A stretch of DNA of 64,000 nucleotides from an uncultured Elusimicrobia bacterium (GCA_903917735.1 CAIXBR010000071.1:1-64000); one strand, 5' to 3'; shown: positions 26,305 to 35,390, counted from the first letter of the stretch. A program made the numbers and translations. Notes: a model not told the origin generated them from the sequence alone.

Positions 26305-27893
26305 AAAACCTTCACCAGCCCAAGTTCCCAGTAATTGGCGCGATAATAGTGCGCCGAATTAACCGAGAACTCCAGTTTCAGCGTCCAGTATTTTTCCCTT
26401 TCTGCGTAAAATCCGGCGCGCGGGTTAAAGCTCCAGTATCTGCTGTTATCGAAAACCTCGCGCGCCTTCAGCTCGCAGTAGAAATGCGGCGCGCCGTAAT
26501 GGAGGGCGCCTTTTGAGAAATAACGCCGCCACGAGGCCCCCAGCGAGTATGTATTGTAGGCCTGAGGCGCGAAGTACAGCACGGAACCGCGGGCGTAAGC
26601 GCTGCGCTCCCAGCGGGCTTCCGACCAGAACAGCGACGGCGTCCCGGAAAGCGCGTACTTTGCATCCGCCCCTTCTATTGTGTAATAGTTCCCGCCATCC
26701 ACACGGCCGCGGACCAAGTCGGCCCCGGCGGAAAAATTTTCGGGCAAGTTCAGGGCGCCCCGTGCTTTCAGGACCGAAGCGGCCAGGCCCGAAACGAGGT
26801 TTCCCCTGTTGTTAAGCAGGCGCTCCCGGTTCCAGGCAAGCGAGATCACAACGGGGTCCGACAAGCGATCCCAGGCATAAGCGGAAGAAAGGCCGCCATA
26901 AGAACGTGAGTTTAATGTACGGGAGTTAACTGCTACGCCGGCTCCCCGGTAAAGGGAAGGGACGTACGCCAGTGCTGCCTCGCCGCCGCGTTCGCTTATT
27001 CCGGCCCCGGAATTAAAGCCATAATCGGCGTACGTGCCGTATGCCGAGACATCCAGGCCGTCAGCGATGCGGGCGGCGGGGCCGGCATAGAGCCCCGTCC
27101 TGCGCACGTCCGTCATGCGGTCGGCTCCGCGCGCGTCCCAGTACGCAAAACCGCCCGTCAGGCGCAGGCCGGCCCGGTAGGCGGAATTTTTAGCGCGGGC
27201 GCGGGCGGCCGCTGCGTTATAAGGAGATATCTCGGCAAGCCGCGCGTAATATTTTTCGGCCTCGCCGTAAACCCCGGAATTAGAATAAAGCTGGGCCAGG
27301 TAGAAAAGCGCCTCGGCGTCCGACGGGTTCAGTCCCGCGGCCTGCTTGAATTCCTTTTCCGCGGAATAGAGCCTGCCGCTGCGCAGATGGTCTTTGCCGG
27401 CCGCCTCGCTATGCACCCAGCCCCCCCCGCAGGCCGAGTCCGCTACCGAGTAGGCCGCCTCGGATTCCTTAACCCTCCCGGCCCGGGCCAGCACCCGGGC
27501 CTTCCCCACCGTCAGACCGCAATCCCCGGCCTTCAGCGCCAGCGCCGAGCCATAATAGCGGAGCGAAGCGGCGTAATCCCCCTCCCAGCTGTACAGCCTG
27601 GCCAGGCGCGCCGCGGCTGAAAGGCTGGAGGGGTCCCGTTTAAACAGTTCCTCCAGCGCGGAGGCGGCCTTCTTAAGATCGCCAAGGGCTATGGAAGCGT
27701 CGGCCAAGGCTTCGATGCAGGGGAAGGAAAGTTCTCCCGGCAGTGTAAAAAGCAGTTTCTGCGCCTCAAGAGACTGGCCCTTCTCCAGCAGTGCGCGCGC
27801 CGCCTCGCAGCCCGGCTCAGCCGCTGATATCGGAGAAAAAAATACCAGCCCCGAAAGAGCTGGCAAAAGCATAAAGCGCGATATTTTCCCCAT
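26301..27893 (-). CDS. TPR-containing outer-membrane exporter (BcsC/PgaA-like)
   Basis: 530 residues. A signal peptide (FMLLPALSGLVFFSPISA) is followed by about 260 residues of TPR-like helices (for example ALFYLAQLYSNSGVYGEAEK). The last ~260 residues are a beta-barrel with repeated aromatic strands, ending in YWELGLVKVL. This is the architecture of BcsC and PgaA, which carry nascent polysaccharide across the periplasm and outer membrane, though shorter in the TPR part. It is the first gene of the operon, and its stop overlaps the GT2 ATG by 4 bp. The ATG at 27893 is favoured over upstream extensions because it starts the signal peptide. Confidence 0.75.
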   Translation of the reverse strand: MGKISRFMLLPALSGLVFFSPISAAEPGCEAARALLEKGQSLEAQKLLFTLPGELSFPCIEALADASIALGDLKKAASALEELFKRDPSSLSAAARLARLYSWEGDYAASLRYYGSALALKAGDCGLTVGKARVLARAGRVKESEAAYSVADSACGGGWVHSEAAGKDHLRSGRLYSAEKEFKQAAGLNPSDAEALFYLAQLYSNSGVYGEAEKYYARLAEISPYNAAAARARAKNSAYRAGLRLTGGFAYWDARGADRMTDVRRTGLYAGPAARIADGLDVSAYGTYADYGFNSGAGISERGGEAALAYVPSLYRGAGVAVNSRTLNSRSYGGLSSAYAWDRLSDPVVISLAWNRERLLNNRGNLVSGLAASVLKARGALNLPENFSAGADLVRGRVDGGNYYTIEGADAKYALSGTPSLFWSEARWERSAYARGSVLYFAPQAYNTYSLGASWRRYFSKGALHYGAPHFYCELKAREVFDNSRYWSFNPRAGFYAEREKYWTLKLEFSVNSAHYYRANYWELGLVKVL

Positions 27894-28095
27894 GCCCCCA
27901 ATTATACATAACTTGCCGTCGTGAGGGATCTGGCGCGGCATCAGGCAAAAACCCCGGATTGTAGGTACTGGAATTAATTTTATAGGATACTTGAACGGGG
28001 ACATATTTAAGCAAGGGGGATTTTAAAGCGGGGAAAAGCCTGGGCCTACAATTATGAAGAACAGCACCGTACATTTGACCAAAGGACCATACGAA

Positions 28096-29637
28096 ATGAA
28101 CCTTTTTGCCGACGCTTTGCTTGAGACCTGCGCTAGAAAAAAACTCGGGCTGAAAGCTACGCTCGATATTTTCCTTCCGAAAATAGCCAAAGAATTCGGC
28201 GCTGACGCCGCAGCCCTCGAGACCCGCAACGAAGACCTGGAGAAAGAAACTTTCAGCTGGAAGGCCGCCCCGGCTTTCGAGCTGGGCAAGACCCCGTACA
28301 AGGTGACCGTTACAGCCTCACGCGGCCTTAACTGGGTTTCCCAGCCCTTGGACCTGGATGGCCGGCGGGTCGGCACCTTGGCCTTCGGCTACCGCGGCAC
28401 GGTTGTCCCTGACGAGGCCTATAACGACTGTTTGAACGCGGTTTGCGAAGAACTGGACGGCACACTGTGGAACATACAGAGCGCGGCCCTGAAGCAGAAG
28501 CTCATGGAGCGCGTGACGCGCTGCCTTACGCGCGGCGTACTGCGCGAAGCGCTGGACGAGGCCGTTAGCGCCCTGCACGCGGAGATCCCGTTTCGCCATC
28601 TCGGCCTGGTTTACCTGAACGACGATGCTGCCGAAGGCGAGCGCATACAGTACCGCATCTACCGCGGCAAGCGCTGTGTGCACGATTCCGAGCAGCGGCC
28701 CCACAAGGCGCTAAGCCTGGCCATAAAGACCCACGGCATACATCTGCTGGACCCGGAGCGCCACATGGTGCGCCAGCTGCTGGGACTGAACGAGGGCATG
28801 GGCTTCGCGCTGAGCGGCAGGGCCGCCGGCGCCTCCCAGCTTGGCAAGCTGGTGGCCGAAGTGGAGGGCGGGCTGTCTACCTTCGGGCGGGACCTGATGA
28901 GCATCTTCGCCAATTCCATCAGCCAGCGCCTGATAGACTACAACCGCGAGCGGCGCCACATGGCCAAGTTCTTCCCCCCCGCCACGGTCTCGGAACTGCT
29001 GAGCGACCCGGACTACATGCGCAAGCACCTGTCGCCCAGGGTAAAGAACATCGTCATACTCTACGTGGACATCAACTCGTTCACCAAGCTGTGTGAGAAG
29101 GGCCTTAAGAGCCCGGACCGGATAGGCGATTTTGTGGACTACTGGAGCGAGGGCGCCGTGCAGATAGCCTGGGAACACGGCGGCACCTTCGACAAGATGG
29201 TCGGCGACTGCGTGATAATACATTTCGGCCCGCCCTTCTTCCGGGACTCCGCCGCCCACTGCGCGCGGGAGGCCGCCAGGGCCGCGCTGGAGATACAGAA
29301 ATTTACGGCCAGCATCGGGAACCTGCCGCGCTACCGGGGACTCGCGGGCAAGATAAAGGCTAAAGGCCTGGGCGTGGCCGCTGGGGTAAACCTCTGCCCC
29401 GCCGCGGTAGGCCTGTTCGGCCCGAACCACGACTTCACCGCTTTCTCCAGCGGCATGAACCAGACGGCCCGCCTGCAGTCCAAGGCCGGCTTCCGCGAGA
29501 CTCTGGTAATGGCCTCCGCCAAAGACGCCATGATGAAGGCCGGCCTGGGCGCCGGCCTGCGCTTCGAGGGCCCGTACGAGACCGAGGCCAAGAACGTGGC
29601 CAAGCCCCTTAAATATTTCAGGCTGACCGCGAAATAA
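28096..29637 (+). CDS. Class III adenylate/guanylate cyclase with N-terminal sensor
   Basis: 513 residues. The N-terminal ~290 residues look like one or two GAF-type sensor domains. The C-terminal catalytic domain has ILYVDINSFTKLCE (metal Asp near 323), HGGTFDKMVGDCVIIHFG (second Asp near 370) and a GVNLCPAAVGLFGPNHDFTA strand followed by MNQTARLQ (Asn/Arg transition-state region). It should make cAMP or cGMP. The usual substrate-specifying Lys/Asp pair was not assigned. The start at 28096 has AAAGGACC upstream; an in-frame ATG at 28054 would add 14 residues. A terminator follows. Confidence 0.85.
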   Translation: MNLFADALLETCARKKLGLKATLDIFLPKIAKEFGADAAALETRNEDLEKETFSWKAAPAFELGKTPYKVTVTASRGLNWVSQPLDLDGRRVGTLAFGYRGTVVPDEAYNDCLNAVCEELDGTLWNIQSAALKQKLMERVTRCLTRGVLREALDEAVSALHAEIPFRHLGLVYLNDDAAEGERIQYRIYRGKRCVHDSEQRPHKALSLAIKTHGIHLLDPERHMVRQLLGLNEGMGFALSGRAAGASQLGKLVAEVEGGLSTFGRDLMSIFANSISQRLIDYNRERRHMAKFFPPATVSELLSDPDYMRKHLSPRVKNIVILYVDINSFTKLCEKGLKSPDRIGDFVDYWSEGAVQIAWEHGGTFDKMVGDCVIIHFGPPFFRDSAAHCAREAARAALEIQKFTASIGNLPRYRGLAGKIKAKGLGVAAGVNLCPAAVGLFGPNHDFTAFSSGMNQTARLQSKAGFRETLVMASAKDAMMKAGLGAGLRFEGPYETEAKNVAKPLKYFRLTAK

Positions 29638-29660
29638 CACTGCCGCCTGCCGGCTAAAAG

Positions 29661-29691
29661 GAAAGCCCCCAATGAACAGGGGCTCTCTTTT
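29661..29691 (+). terminator. Terminator of the cyclase gene
   Basis: GCCCC/GGGGC stem with partial upper extension (GAAAGCCCC against GGGGCTCTC) followed by TTTT, 24 nt after the stop. Confidence 0.7.
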
Positions 29692-29751
29692 GCACTGAGG
29701 CAATTCGTACTGCGAGCGGGGAAAACGGCTATCTATCCTGGGATCCGTATA

Positions 29752-30417
29752 TTACTTAGCTGCTTGAATAGTCGGTTTTTTATTCGTTTTTTTGGCCGGT
29801 TTGGATTTAACTTTTTGGTTTTTCTCCGCCTCGGTCTTGTTGGTTGCTTCAAGCGCCTGGATGGCGGCATTTTGTTCGGCTTTCCTGGCCGCCACCGCTT
29901 TATTTATCTCGGCATTAGGCCTGTCTTTCAGGCTCACCCTGAGCGCCTTTAGCTCTGCCGCCTGTTTGATCTTGAGAGCGGCTACCGTGTTCTGAACTGC
30001 GGCCGGTTTTTTTATCTGGCCCTGGGTAGTTATCTGCGCGGTGGCCGGGTTATGGAAGGGCCGGAAGAAGGGCGACTCCGGAGTAGTGAGCACGTCCGGA
30101 GTAGTCTGCGCGGGCTTGGGCAGGGTCATGGGCTGGGCCGAGGTATCCCCTGAAGGCTGGGCGGGCGTGACTACCGAAGGCTGGGCCGGTGTGGCTCCCG
30201 AAGGCTGGGCTGGTGTGGCTCCCGAAGGCTGGGCCGGCGTGGCTCCCGATGGCTGGTCCGGTGTGGCTCCCGATGGTTGGGCCGGCGTAGCACCTGAAGG
30301 CTGAGCAGGGCCGGTTCCGGCCGGGATAAGTTTAGCCGGGGCCGGAGCGGGGTTGTTCTGTGCTCCGGCCAGCGGGGCGAACCAAGCCGCTAATATTATC
30401 ATTAATATCGTTTTCAT
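29752..30417 (-). CDS. Secreted Pro-rich tandem-repeat protein
   Basis: 221 residues. Signal peptide MKTILMIILAAWFAPLAGA, then about seven copies of an 8-residue unit (ATPAQPSG with small changes such as TPDQPSG, VVTPAQPS, GDTSAQP). A linker follows (PESPFFRPFHNP), then a Lys/Ala-rich helical tail (about 140-221) ending in lysines. AGGAGAAAAAA precedes the ATG. The repeat is probably an extended spacer and the tail may bind acidic polymers or the cell wall. No enzymatic domain seen; function unknown. Confidence 0.7.
   Translation of the reverse strand: MKTILMIILAAWFAPLAGAQNNPAPAPAKLIPAGTGPAQPSGATPAQPSGATPDQPSGATPAQPSGATPAQPSGATPAQPSVVTPAQPSGDTSAQPMTLPKPAQTTPDVLTTPESPFFRPFHNPATAQITTQGQIKKPAAVQNTVAALKIKQAAELKALRVSLKDRPNAEINKAVAARKAEQNAAIQALEATNKTEAEKNQKVKSKPAKKTNKKPTIQAAK
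30140..30305. repeat. 24-bp tandem repeat, ~7 units
   Basis: Imperfect 24-bp units (GGCTGGGCCGGTGTGGCTCC and variants) in frame inside the Pro-rich protein gene, encoding its eight-residue repeat. Whole-unit copy-number change would keep the frame. Confidence 0.85.
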
Positions 30418-30719
30418 TTTTTTCTCCTATAGGTCATGACTTTATCCCTTAATGGATCAAACCGCATCCATGTGTCCGGCATTCAGGTAATATTTAATCC
30501 GGGCCAGCCCCGGGCTCCGGGTGCGGGCCATGTTTGAATCCAAAACTAGTGCTGTGGCGCCGTATAGTGGTAATACCGAATAAGTTGTGTTGCATTCCCC
30601 CCCTTATATACCTTTCGTTCTGAAAATACTCAAGCGACGCCTGTCATTTATTGCGAAACTTCGCAGCGTTAACCTGGCCTGCAGCAGAGTCGTTGCTCTT
30701 GGCAATGTTTCCGGCAGGA
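30418..30719. other. Intergenic region, promoter-like
   Basis: No gene seen. It probably contains the promoter of the Pro-rich protein gene on the minus strand. TATATAAGG near 30602-30612 resembles the TATATAGGT motif seen ahead of other genes here. A short G/C-rich dyad (GCCCCGGGC) lies near 30509-30520. Confidence 0.35.
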
Positions 30720-31040
30720 CTACGACCGCGTAGCCTCGCTGCCTATATGTTTCCACGCGTCTTTGAGATCTTTCGTCAGGTGCTTCAGTTCGTCCGCGCC
30801 GACTTTGCCCAGCTTGGCGTAGCGCGAGGAAACCTCATCCACGATCTTGTTGTATTCTTCCTGGTTCAGTTCCTTTATCTCTTCAACTTTTTCCAGCACC
30901 TCACCCTTCATTTTGAGGATCCAGCCCGAGATCAGCTTGCGGTTTTTTTCGCCCTGCTTGCCGTAGAGAAAATAAGTCCCCAGCGCGGCGATAGCCGCCA
31001 CCCCGATGCCCGCCCCTATCATCTTTTCTGTTTTTGTCAT
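30720..31040 (-). CDS. YtxH-like small membrane protein
   Basis: 106 residues: one N-terminal membrane helix (IGAGIGVAAIAALGTYFLYG) followed by a highly charged coiled-coil-like helix rich in Lys/Glu. This is the YtxH/general-stress layout, where the protein sits in the inner membrane with the helix in the cytoplasm. AAGGAGACATT precedes the ATG. No partner operon. Function unknown; a stress-linked envelope role is typical of the family. Confidence 0.6.
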   Translation of the reverse strand: MTKTEKMIGAGIGVAAIAALGTYFLYGKQGEKNRKLISGWILKMKGEVLEKVEEIKELNQEEYNKIVDEVSSRYAKLGKVGADELKHLTKDLKDAWKHIGSEATRS

Positions 31041-31216
31041 AATGTCTCCTTGTGAAAATGCCGTATAAATCAGCGGTCATAAATTAGTTAAAGGTTTTTG
31101 CCGCAGATCCATATATAGCCCTTGCTGCTTGCTATACACTACTCTTTGCGCGCCTTCAGCCTCTATGCGGAGTTCTACGCAAGCGCACAAGTAGATTCCC
31201 TCACCCGCCCCGCGGT

Positions 31217-33958
31217 CTACAGGTATTTGTATGTTTTTTCCAGCAGCTTCTCTTTTTTTACCGGTTTGACCAGGTAATCCGTAAAGCCGGCGTCCAGGCA
31301 TTCTTTTATTTTTACGGCGTCGTCATGCGCGCTGAAGGCCACTACGGGCACCGCCCCGCAGCCGGGCATGGCCCGCAGTCCGCGCACCGCGGCAAGACCG
31401 TCCATCACCGGCATCTCAAGGTCCATGAGGACAAGTGAAAAAATGTTCTTCCTAAGCATTTCCAACGCCTCTTTCCCGTCAGCGGCCCGGTAAAGGCGCA
31501 GCCCCGCTTCCTCCTTGAGGTGCAGTTCCATCAGCGCCATGTTGTCCGGGTCATCGTCTACTACCAGGACTTTGCGCCGGACATCCAGCCACTTATCCAG
31601 CGTTTCATAAAGCACTTTTTTCTTAAGCGGCTTGACCATATGGGCGTTCATGCCGAAGGAAAAAGATTTAGCGATATCACTGTCCAGGCCGTGCGCGGTA
31701 AGCGCAATGATAGGGGTCTTTTTATAGGCCTCGGCTTTCCGGAGCTGGAACGCCGCCTCGTCCCCGTCCATTTCCGGCATCTGTATGTCCATCAGGACCA
31801 GGTCGTAGTTGAAGGCGGCGCATTTTTCCAGCGCCTCCCTGCCGTTGCCGGCAATATCCGGTTTATAACCGGCCTTTTCCAGCATCATGCAGGCCAGGTC
31901 CTGGTTATCCTTATTATCATCGACCACCAGTATGCGCAGGTGCGAATAGTCGTGCTTAGGCGCCGTAATCCCGGGCGAAACCGTCTGGGCGCGGGCCGGG
32001 GTGAAAACCTTGAGGATGGAGTTAAAAAGGGTGGAGCGGGTTATGGGTTTTGACAGGAAGGCGGAAACGGCCGGTTTCACGTTTTCGGGGATGGTCTCCA
32101 CCCTGGAGGAGAGCATCATTATTTTAGCAGCCCCGGCCGCGCCGCCCGCAGCCGCGGAGATGAACTGCTCCCCGTTGCCGCCCGGCATCTGGTGGTCCAC
32201 CACCAGCAGGTCGAATTTCCCGTCGGTCTTAAGGATTTGAAGGGCTTCATCCGCGCTCCTGGCGGAAACAGTGGTGAAGCCCCAAGCCTCCATGTTCTGG
32301 ACCAGTATTTCCAGGCTGTCCAGATTGTCGTCCACCAGCAGCGCGCGCATGCCGGAGAAGGAAACCTGTTCTTCCCGCCCGGGCAGGCACGCTGCATATT
32401 TCTCAAAGGGCAGCCGGAAACTAAAAATTGAGCCCTTTCCCTCGGCGCTTTCAAGGGAAATGGAACCGCCCATCATCTCTACCAGCGCCTTCGAAATGCT
32501 CAGCCCAAGCCCCGTGCCTCCATACTTGCGGGTGCTGGAATCGTCCACCTGGGAGAACTTGCGGAAAAGTTTTTTCTGATTCTCCGGCGAGATGCCTATA
32601 CCTGTGTCCGCCACCGAGAACACCAGCCAGCTGTTGGCCCTGCCCTTAAGGAACTCCGCGCTTATCTTGATCTGGCCTTTCAGCGTGAATTTGAAGGCGT
32701 TGCCCACCAGGTTTATGAAGATCTGGCGCAGCCGGTTCCCGTCGCCGAGTACCGCGGCCGGCATGTCGGTGGAAACCTTCAGGATAAGCTCCACCCCCTT
32801 GGCGGAGGCGCGCTGGGCGAACATCTCCGCCACGCTTTCGGCCACCTCGCGCGGGTCGTATGGGGCCTTCTCAATTTTAAGAAGACCGGCTTCTATTTTA
32901 GAGAGGTCCAGGATATCGCTTATTATGTAGAGAAGGGCGTCGGCCGAATGCTGTATGGTAGACAGGTGCCGCTTCTGGTCCACGTCCAGGCGGCTATCCA
33001 GCAGGATCTCCGCCATGCCTATGATAGAATTCATCGGCGTGCGGATCTCGTGGCTCATATTGGCCAGAAAATCGCTCTTGGCGCGGTTGGCGGCCTCGCG
33101 GGCCTTGAGATGCGCGGCCTCTATCCCTTTTCGGGCCGTTATGTTTATCAGCACGGCCAGCACCGCCGGCGAGCCTTCGTAAACGATGGGGGCGCTCTTC
33201 ACCAGTATATTCAGGATCTTGCCGTGCTTTGTCGCGAAGTCTATTTCATAATCACCGACGGAGGGACCTCCCGTCCTTTTGTACATGGAGGAAAGGATGA
33301 CTGTTTTTGACGCCTCCGTGATAAAGCTGAAAATAGTGCGGTCCAGCAGTTCCTCGCGCGTGTACCCGGAGATCTTTATGCCGATCTCGTTCACATAGAG
33401 TATCCGGCCGTCCCTGTGTATCAGCACGGTTTCGGGAGCGCTGTTGGCTATGGCCGCGTAGCGGCTTTCGCTTTCCCTGAGCGCGTCCGCCGCTTTTTTG
33501 CTTTCCGTGATATCGCGCAGAATTCCTACGGCGTGCCACTCGCCTTTTATCTTAACCCCGCCAAGGGAGAGTTCCGCTTCAATCTCAGTTGAATCTTTTC
33601 TCAGCGCCGTCAACTCCCACGTTTTCCCCACTACGGCGCCTTCACCGGTACTCCGGAAGACCTCGAAATATTTTTCATAGGCCTCATGGTAACGCGCCGG
33701 CGCTATCAGGTCGCGCAGGTTCTTTCCCAGGACTTCTTCCGACGTCCAGCCCAGCATACGCTGCGCGGCGGGATTCCAGAAGGAAATATTGCCGGAACTG
33801 TCCATCATAAGTATGGCGTTATAGGCGGCCGAGGTCAGGGCGCGGAAGGTGGCGTCCTTTTCCGCGAGGCGCTCCTCGGCCAGCCTTAATTCTCCGACAT
33901 CCCTTACCGTGGACTGCAGGAACGGCTTCCCGTCCAGTTCGCTGCGGGTCATCAGCAC
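31217..33958 (-). CDS. Hybrid histidine kinase, 3' part of a frameshifted gene
   Basis: 913 residues: two or three PAS domains, HisKA with SDFLANMSHEIRTPMNSIIG (His near 301), HATPase (GNRLRQIFINLVGNAFKFT, DTGIGISP, YGGTGLGLSISKALVEMMGG), then three receiver domains (RALLVDDNLDSL, LRILVVDDNKDNQ, KVLVVDDDPDNM, with phosphoryl Asp in LLVVDHQMPG, LVLMDIQMPEMDG and LVLMDLEMPVMDG). The true N-terminus continues in the other frame at 33981-34679; one extra T in an 8-T run (34004-34011) breaks it. If translated separately, the internal ATG at 33958 could start a soluble kinase without the first sensors. Confidence 0.8.
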   Translation of the reverse strand: MLMTRSELDGKPFLQSTVRDVGELRLAEERLAEKDATFRALTSAAYNAILMMDSSGNISFWNPAAQRMLGWTSEEVLGKNLRDLIAPARYHEAYEKYFEVFRSTGEGAVVGKTWELTALRKDSTEIEAELSLGGVKIKGEWHAVGILRDITESKKAADALRESESRYAAIANSAPETVLIHRDGRILYVNEIGIKISGYTREELLDRTIFSFITEASKTVILSSMYKRTGGPSVGDYEIDFATKHGKILNILVKSAPIVYEGSPAVLAVLINITARKGIEAAHLKAREAANRAKSDFLANMSHEIRTPMNSIIGMAEILLDSRLDVDQKRHLSTIQHSADALLYIISDILDLSKIEAGLLKIEKAPYDPREVAESVAEMFAQRASAKGVELILKVSTDMPAAVLGDGNRLRQIFINLVGNAFKFTLKGQIKISAEFLKGRANSWLVFSVADTGIGISPENQKKLFRKFSQVDDSSTRKYGGTGLGLSISKALVEMMGGSISLESAEGKGSIFSFRLPFEKYAACLPGREEQVSFSGMRALLVDDNLDSLEILVQNMEAWGFTTVSARSADEALQILKTDGKFDLLVVDHQMPGGNGEQFISAAAGGAAGAAKIMMLSSRVETIPENVKPAVSAFLSKPITRSTLFNSILKVFTPARAQTVSPGITAPKHDYSHLRILVVDDNKDNQDLACMMLEKAGYKPDIAGNGREALEKCAAFNYDLVLMDIQMPEMDGDEAAFQLRKAEAYKKTPIIALTAHGLDSDIAKSFSFGMNAHMVKPLKKKVLYETLDKWLDVRRKVLVVDDDPDNMALMELHLKEEAGLRLYRAADGKEALEMLRKNIFSLVLMDLEMPVMDGLAAVRGLRAMPGCGAVPVVAFSAHDDAVKIKECLDAGFTDYLVKPVKKEKLLEKTYKYL

Positions 33959-33980
33959 AGTGGAAGGGAATTCCTCTCCG

Positions 33981-34679
33981 TTAAGACGCCTGCTCGTCCA
34001 CGCAAAAAAAATGGGAGCCTTCGCGCAGTGCCGTGGCCATCATATCCCTGGCTTCCTCCTCCGAGGCGCGACCGTCCGGCTGGCGTGCGGGGGACAGATC
34101 CCATGGTGTGCAGGCCGCGAATTCTGCACCGTCCTTCGCCCGAAAAAGGGCCAGCGCAGCGGGATTCCCCGAATTGAACCGCCAGGAAGGCGGGGCCATG
34201 GTCATTAGGGCGTCGCGGGAACTTTCAAACAGGTTGCGGTACTTACCCTCGCTGTCCTTTAGCGTGTTTTCGGCTTTCCGGCGCTCGGTGATGTCGCGTT
34301 CCACCGAGATCGCCAGGCGCCTGCCGCCTACGAGCATGTCGTGCCCGGAAGCCTCCACGGTAAAAACCGAACCGTCCTTGCGTTTATGGCGGACCTCGAA
34401 GTTAATGCCGCCTCCGGCCGGAACCCCGCAAACCTTCTTCATCAGCGCGTCCGCGGAATCGGCGCTCTCGTTCAATATCGATACCGGCCTGCCTACAAGT
34501 TCCGCGCGCGAATAGCCGTAAATCCGCAGTGCCGCGGGGTTTACGTCCAGTATTACAGGTTCGCCCTCGGTCGACACCTCGAGCAGCAGGATAGAATCGA
34601 GGGCCTGCTGGAAGAACAACTCCCTGCATTCTCCGGCGAGCAGCGCCGCACTGTCTTTTTTCGCGCTTCCATCAGACAT
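33981..34679 (-). CDS. Hybrid histidine kinase, N-terminal PAS part (frameshifted)
   Basis: 232 residues with two PAS domains (SILLLEVSTEGEPVILDVNP, ERRKAENTLKDSEGKYRNLF). After GSHFF the frame passes an 8-T run and ends at DEQAS-stop. Removing one T restores the reading GSHFFAWTSRRLNGEEFPS into the 33958 frame, a normal PAS sequence. The two pieces are thus one gene of about 1,155 codons. The ATG at 34679 follows AGGGGTAAAT. Either a pseudogene, a programmed slippage site, or a sequencing indel. Confidence 0.75.
   Translation of the reverse strand: MSDGSAKKDSAALLAGECRELFFQQALDSILLLEVSTEGEPVILDVNPAALRIYGYSRAELVGRPVSILNESADSADALMKKVCGVPAGGGINFEVRHKRKDGSVFTVEASGHDMLVGGRRLAISVERDITERRKAENTLKDSEGKYRNLFESSRDALMTMAPPSWRFNSGNPAALALFRAKDGAEFAACTPWDLSPARQPDGRASEEEARDMMATALREGSHFFCVDEQAS
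34004..34011 (-). other. Homopolymer frameshift site
   Basis: Eight T residues (minus strand) where seven would keep the histidine kinase open. Homopolymers of this length slip during replication or transcription and are common assembly errors. Confidence 0.7.
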
Positions 34680-34725
34680 ATTTACCCCTGGCAACGGATA
34701 AAATCCAGTCCAAAGCAGGCTATTC

Positions 34726-35025
34726 TCACGGAACGAACTGTATCTCCACCGAATCCAGGAAGACCTTCATTTCGGCGGCCTGCGCCGTCAGCGCGGCCTT
34801 GTCTCCGGCCTGCGCGGAACTTTCCATGCGCGCTCCAAGGTCGGTTAAAAGATCCAATCCGTAACCGCCGCCGGAACCATGCATTTTATGGCCAATCACC
34901 TGCAGAGCGCCCATATCGCCGGCTTCAAGCAGCGCCTGGATCCGCACCAGTTCTTCCCGCCTGTTGCGAAGGTATACGGGCATAAGGGCGGCCAGGTCGG
35001 CATCGACTTTTATTATATTCTTCAT
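34726..35025 (-). CDS. HPt phosphotransfer protein
   Basis: 99 residues with the HPt motif VIGHKMHGSGGGYGLDLL; His near 47 is the phosphoryl acceptor. All-helical, single domain. It lies 46 nt upstream of the hybrid kinase gene in the same direction. GGAGAAAGCTG precedes the ATG. It is expected to take phosphate from the kinase's receivers and pass it to an unlinked response regulator, since no output regulator is adjacent. This completes a His-Asp-His relay for the broken kinase. Confidence 0.85.
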   Translation of the reverse strand: MKNIIKVDADLAALMPVYLRNRREELVRIQALLEAGDMGALQVIGHKMHGSGGGYGLDLLTDLGARMESSAQAGDKAALTAQAAEMKVFLDSVEIQFVP

Positions 35026-35246
35026 CAGCTTTCTCCACTGCCGCCAAACACCCGCTGTCAGCGGATACTATACGCTTTCCCTGCTTTTAGGCGCTATCCG
35101 GATTTATACGCGATAATATAGGTAAATACACCTGCCTGCGGCCCGGGCGCCTTCCGCGGCAGGGATATTACCGCACTTTAGCCACCCGGGTGGGTTAAGT
35201 AATATTACCTAACTGACCGGGCCTAATTCCTAACCCGCCTATTATC

Positions 35247-35390
35247 ATGCTCACCAGGGAAGCCTCGGAGAAAAGCCAGGAACTGGCCTTCAAGCTTGGC
35301 GTGGACGACTAGATAATTAAGCCTTTCAAAAGGCCGCTGGTCATCGCCAGGATCAACGCCGCCATGCGCAGGGCCGGCAAGATCCGCTGA
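35247..35390 (+). pseudogene. Receiver-domain remnant with in-frame TAG
   Basis: 48 codons from ATG to TGA read LTREASEKSQELAFKLGVDD, then TAG (35310-35312), then IIKPFKRPLVIARINAAMRR. The continuous alignment to the end of a CheY-like receiver (DDYI.KPF) shows that TAG sits where Tyr is normally found. The 5' half, with the phosphoryl Asp, is missing. A truncated gene with a nonsense change, therefore inactive. Confidence 0.7.

Noticed and set aside
28711-29703. 330-codon ORF antisense to the nucleotide cyclase
   Set aside because: Antisense shadow of a clear class III cyclase; His/Val/Arg-rich composition without domains.
30140-30305. CRISPR-like array
   Set aside because: Units are contiguous 24-bp coding repeats without spacers, inside an open secreted-protein gene.
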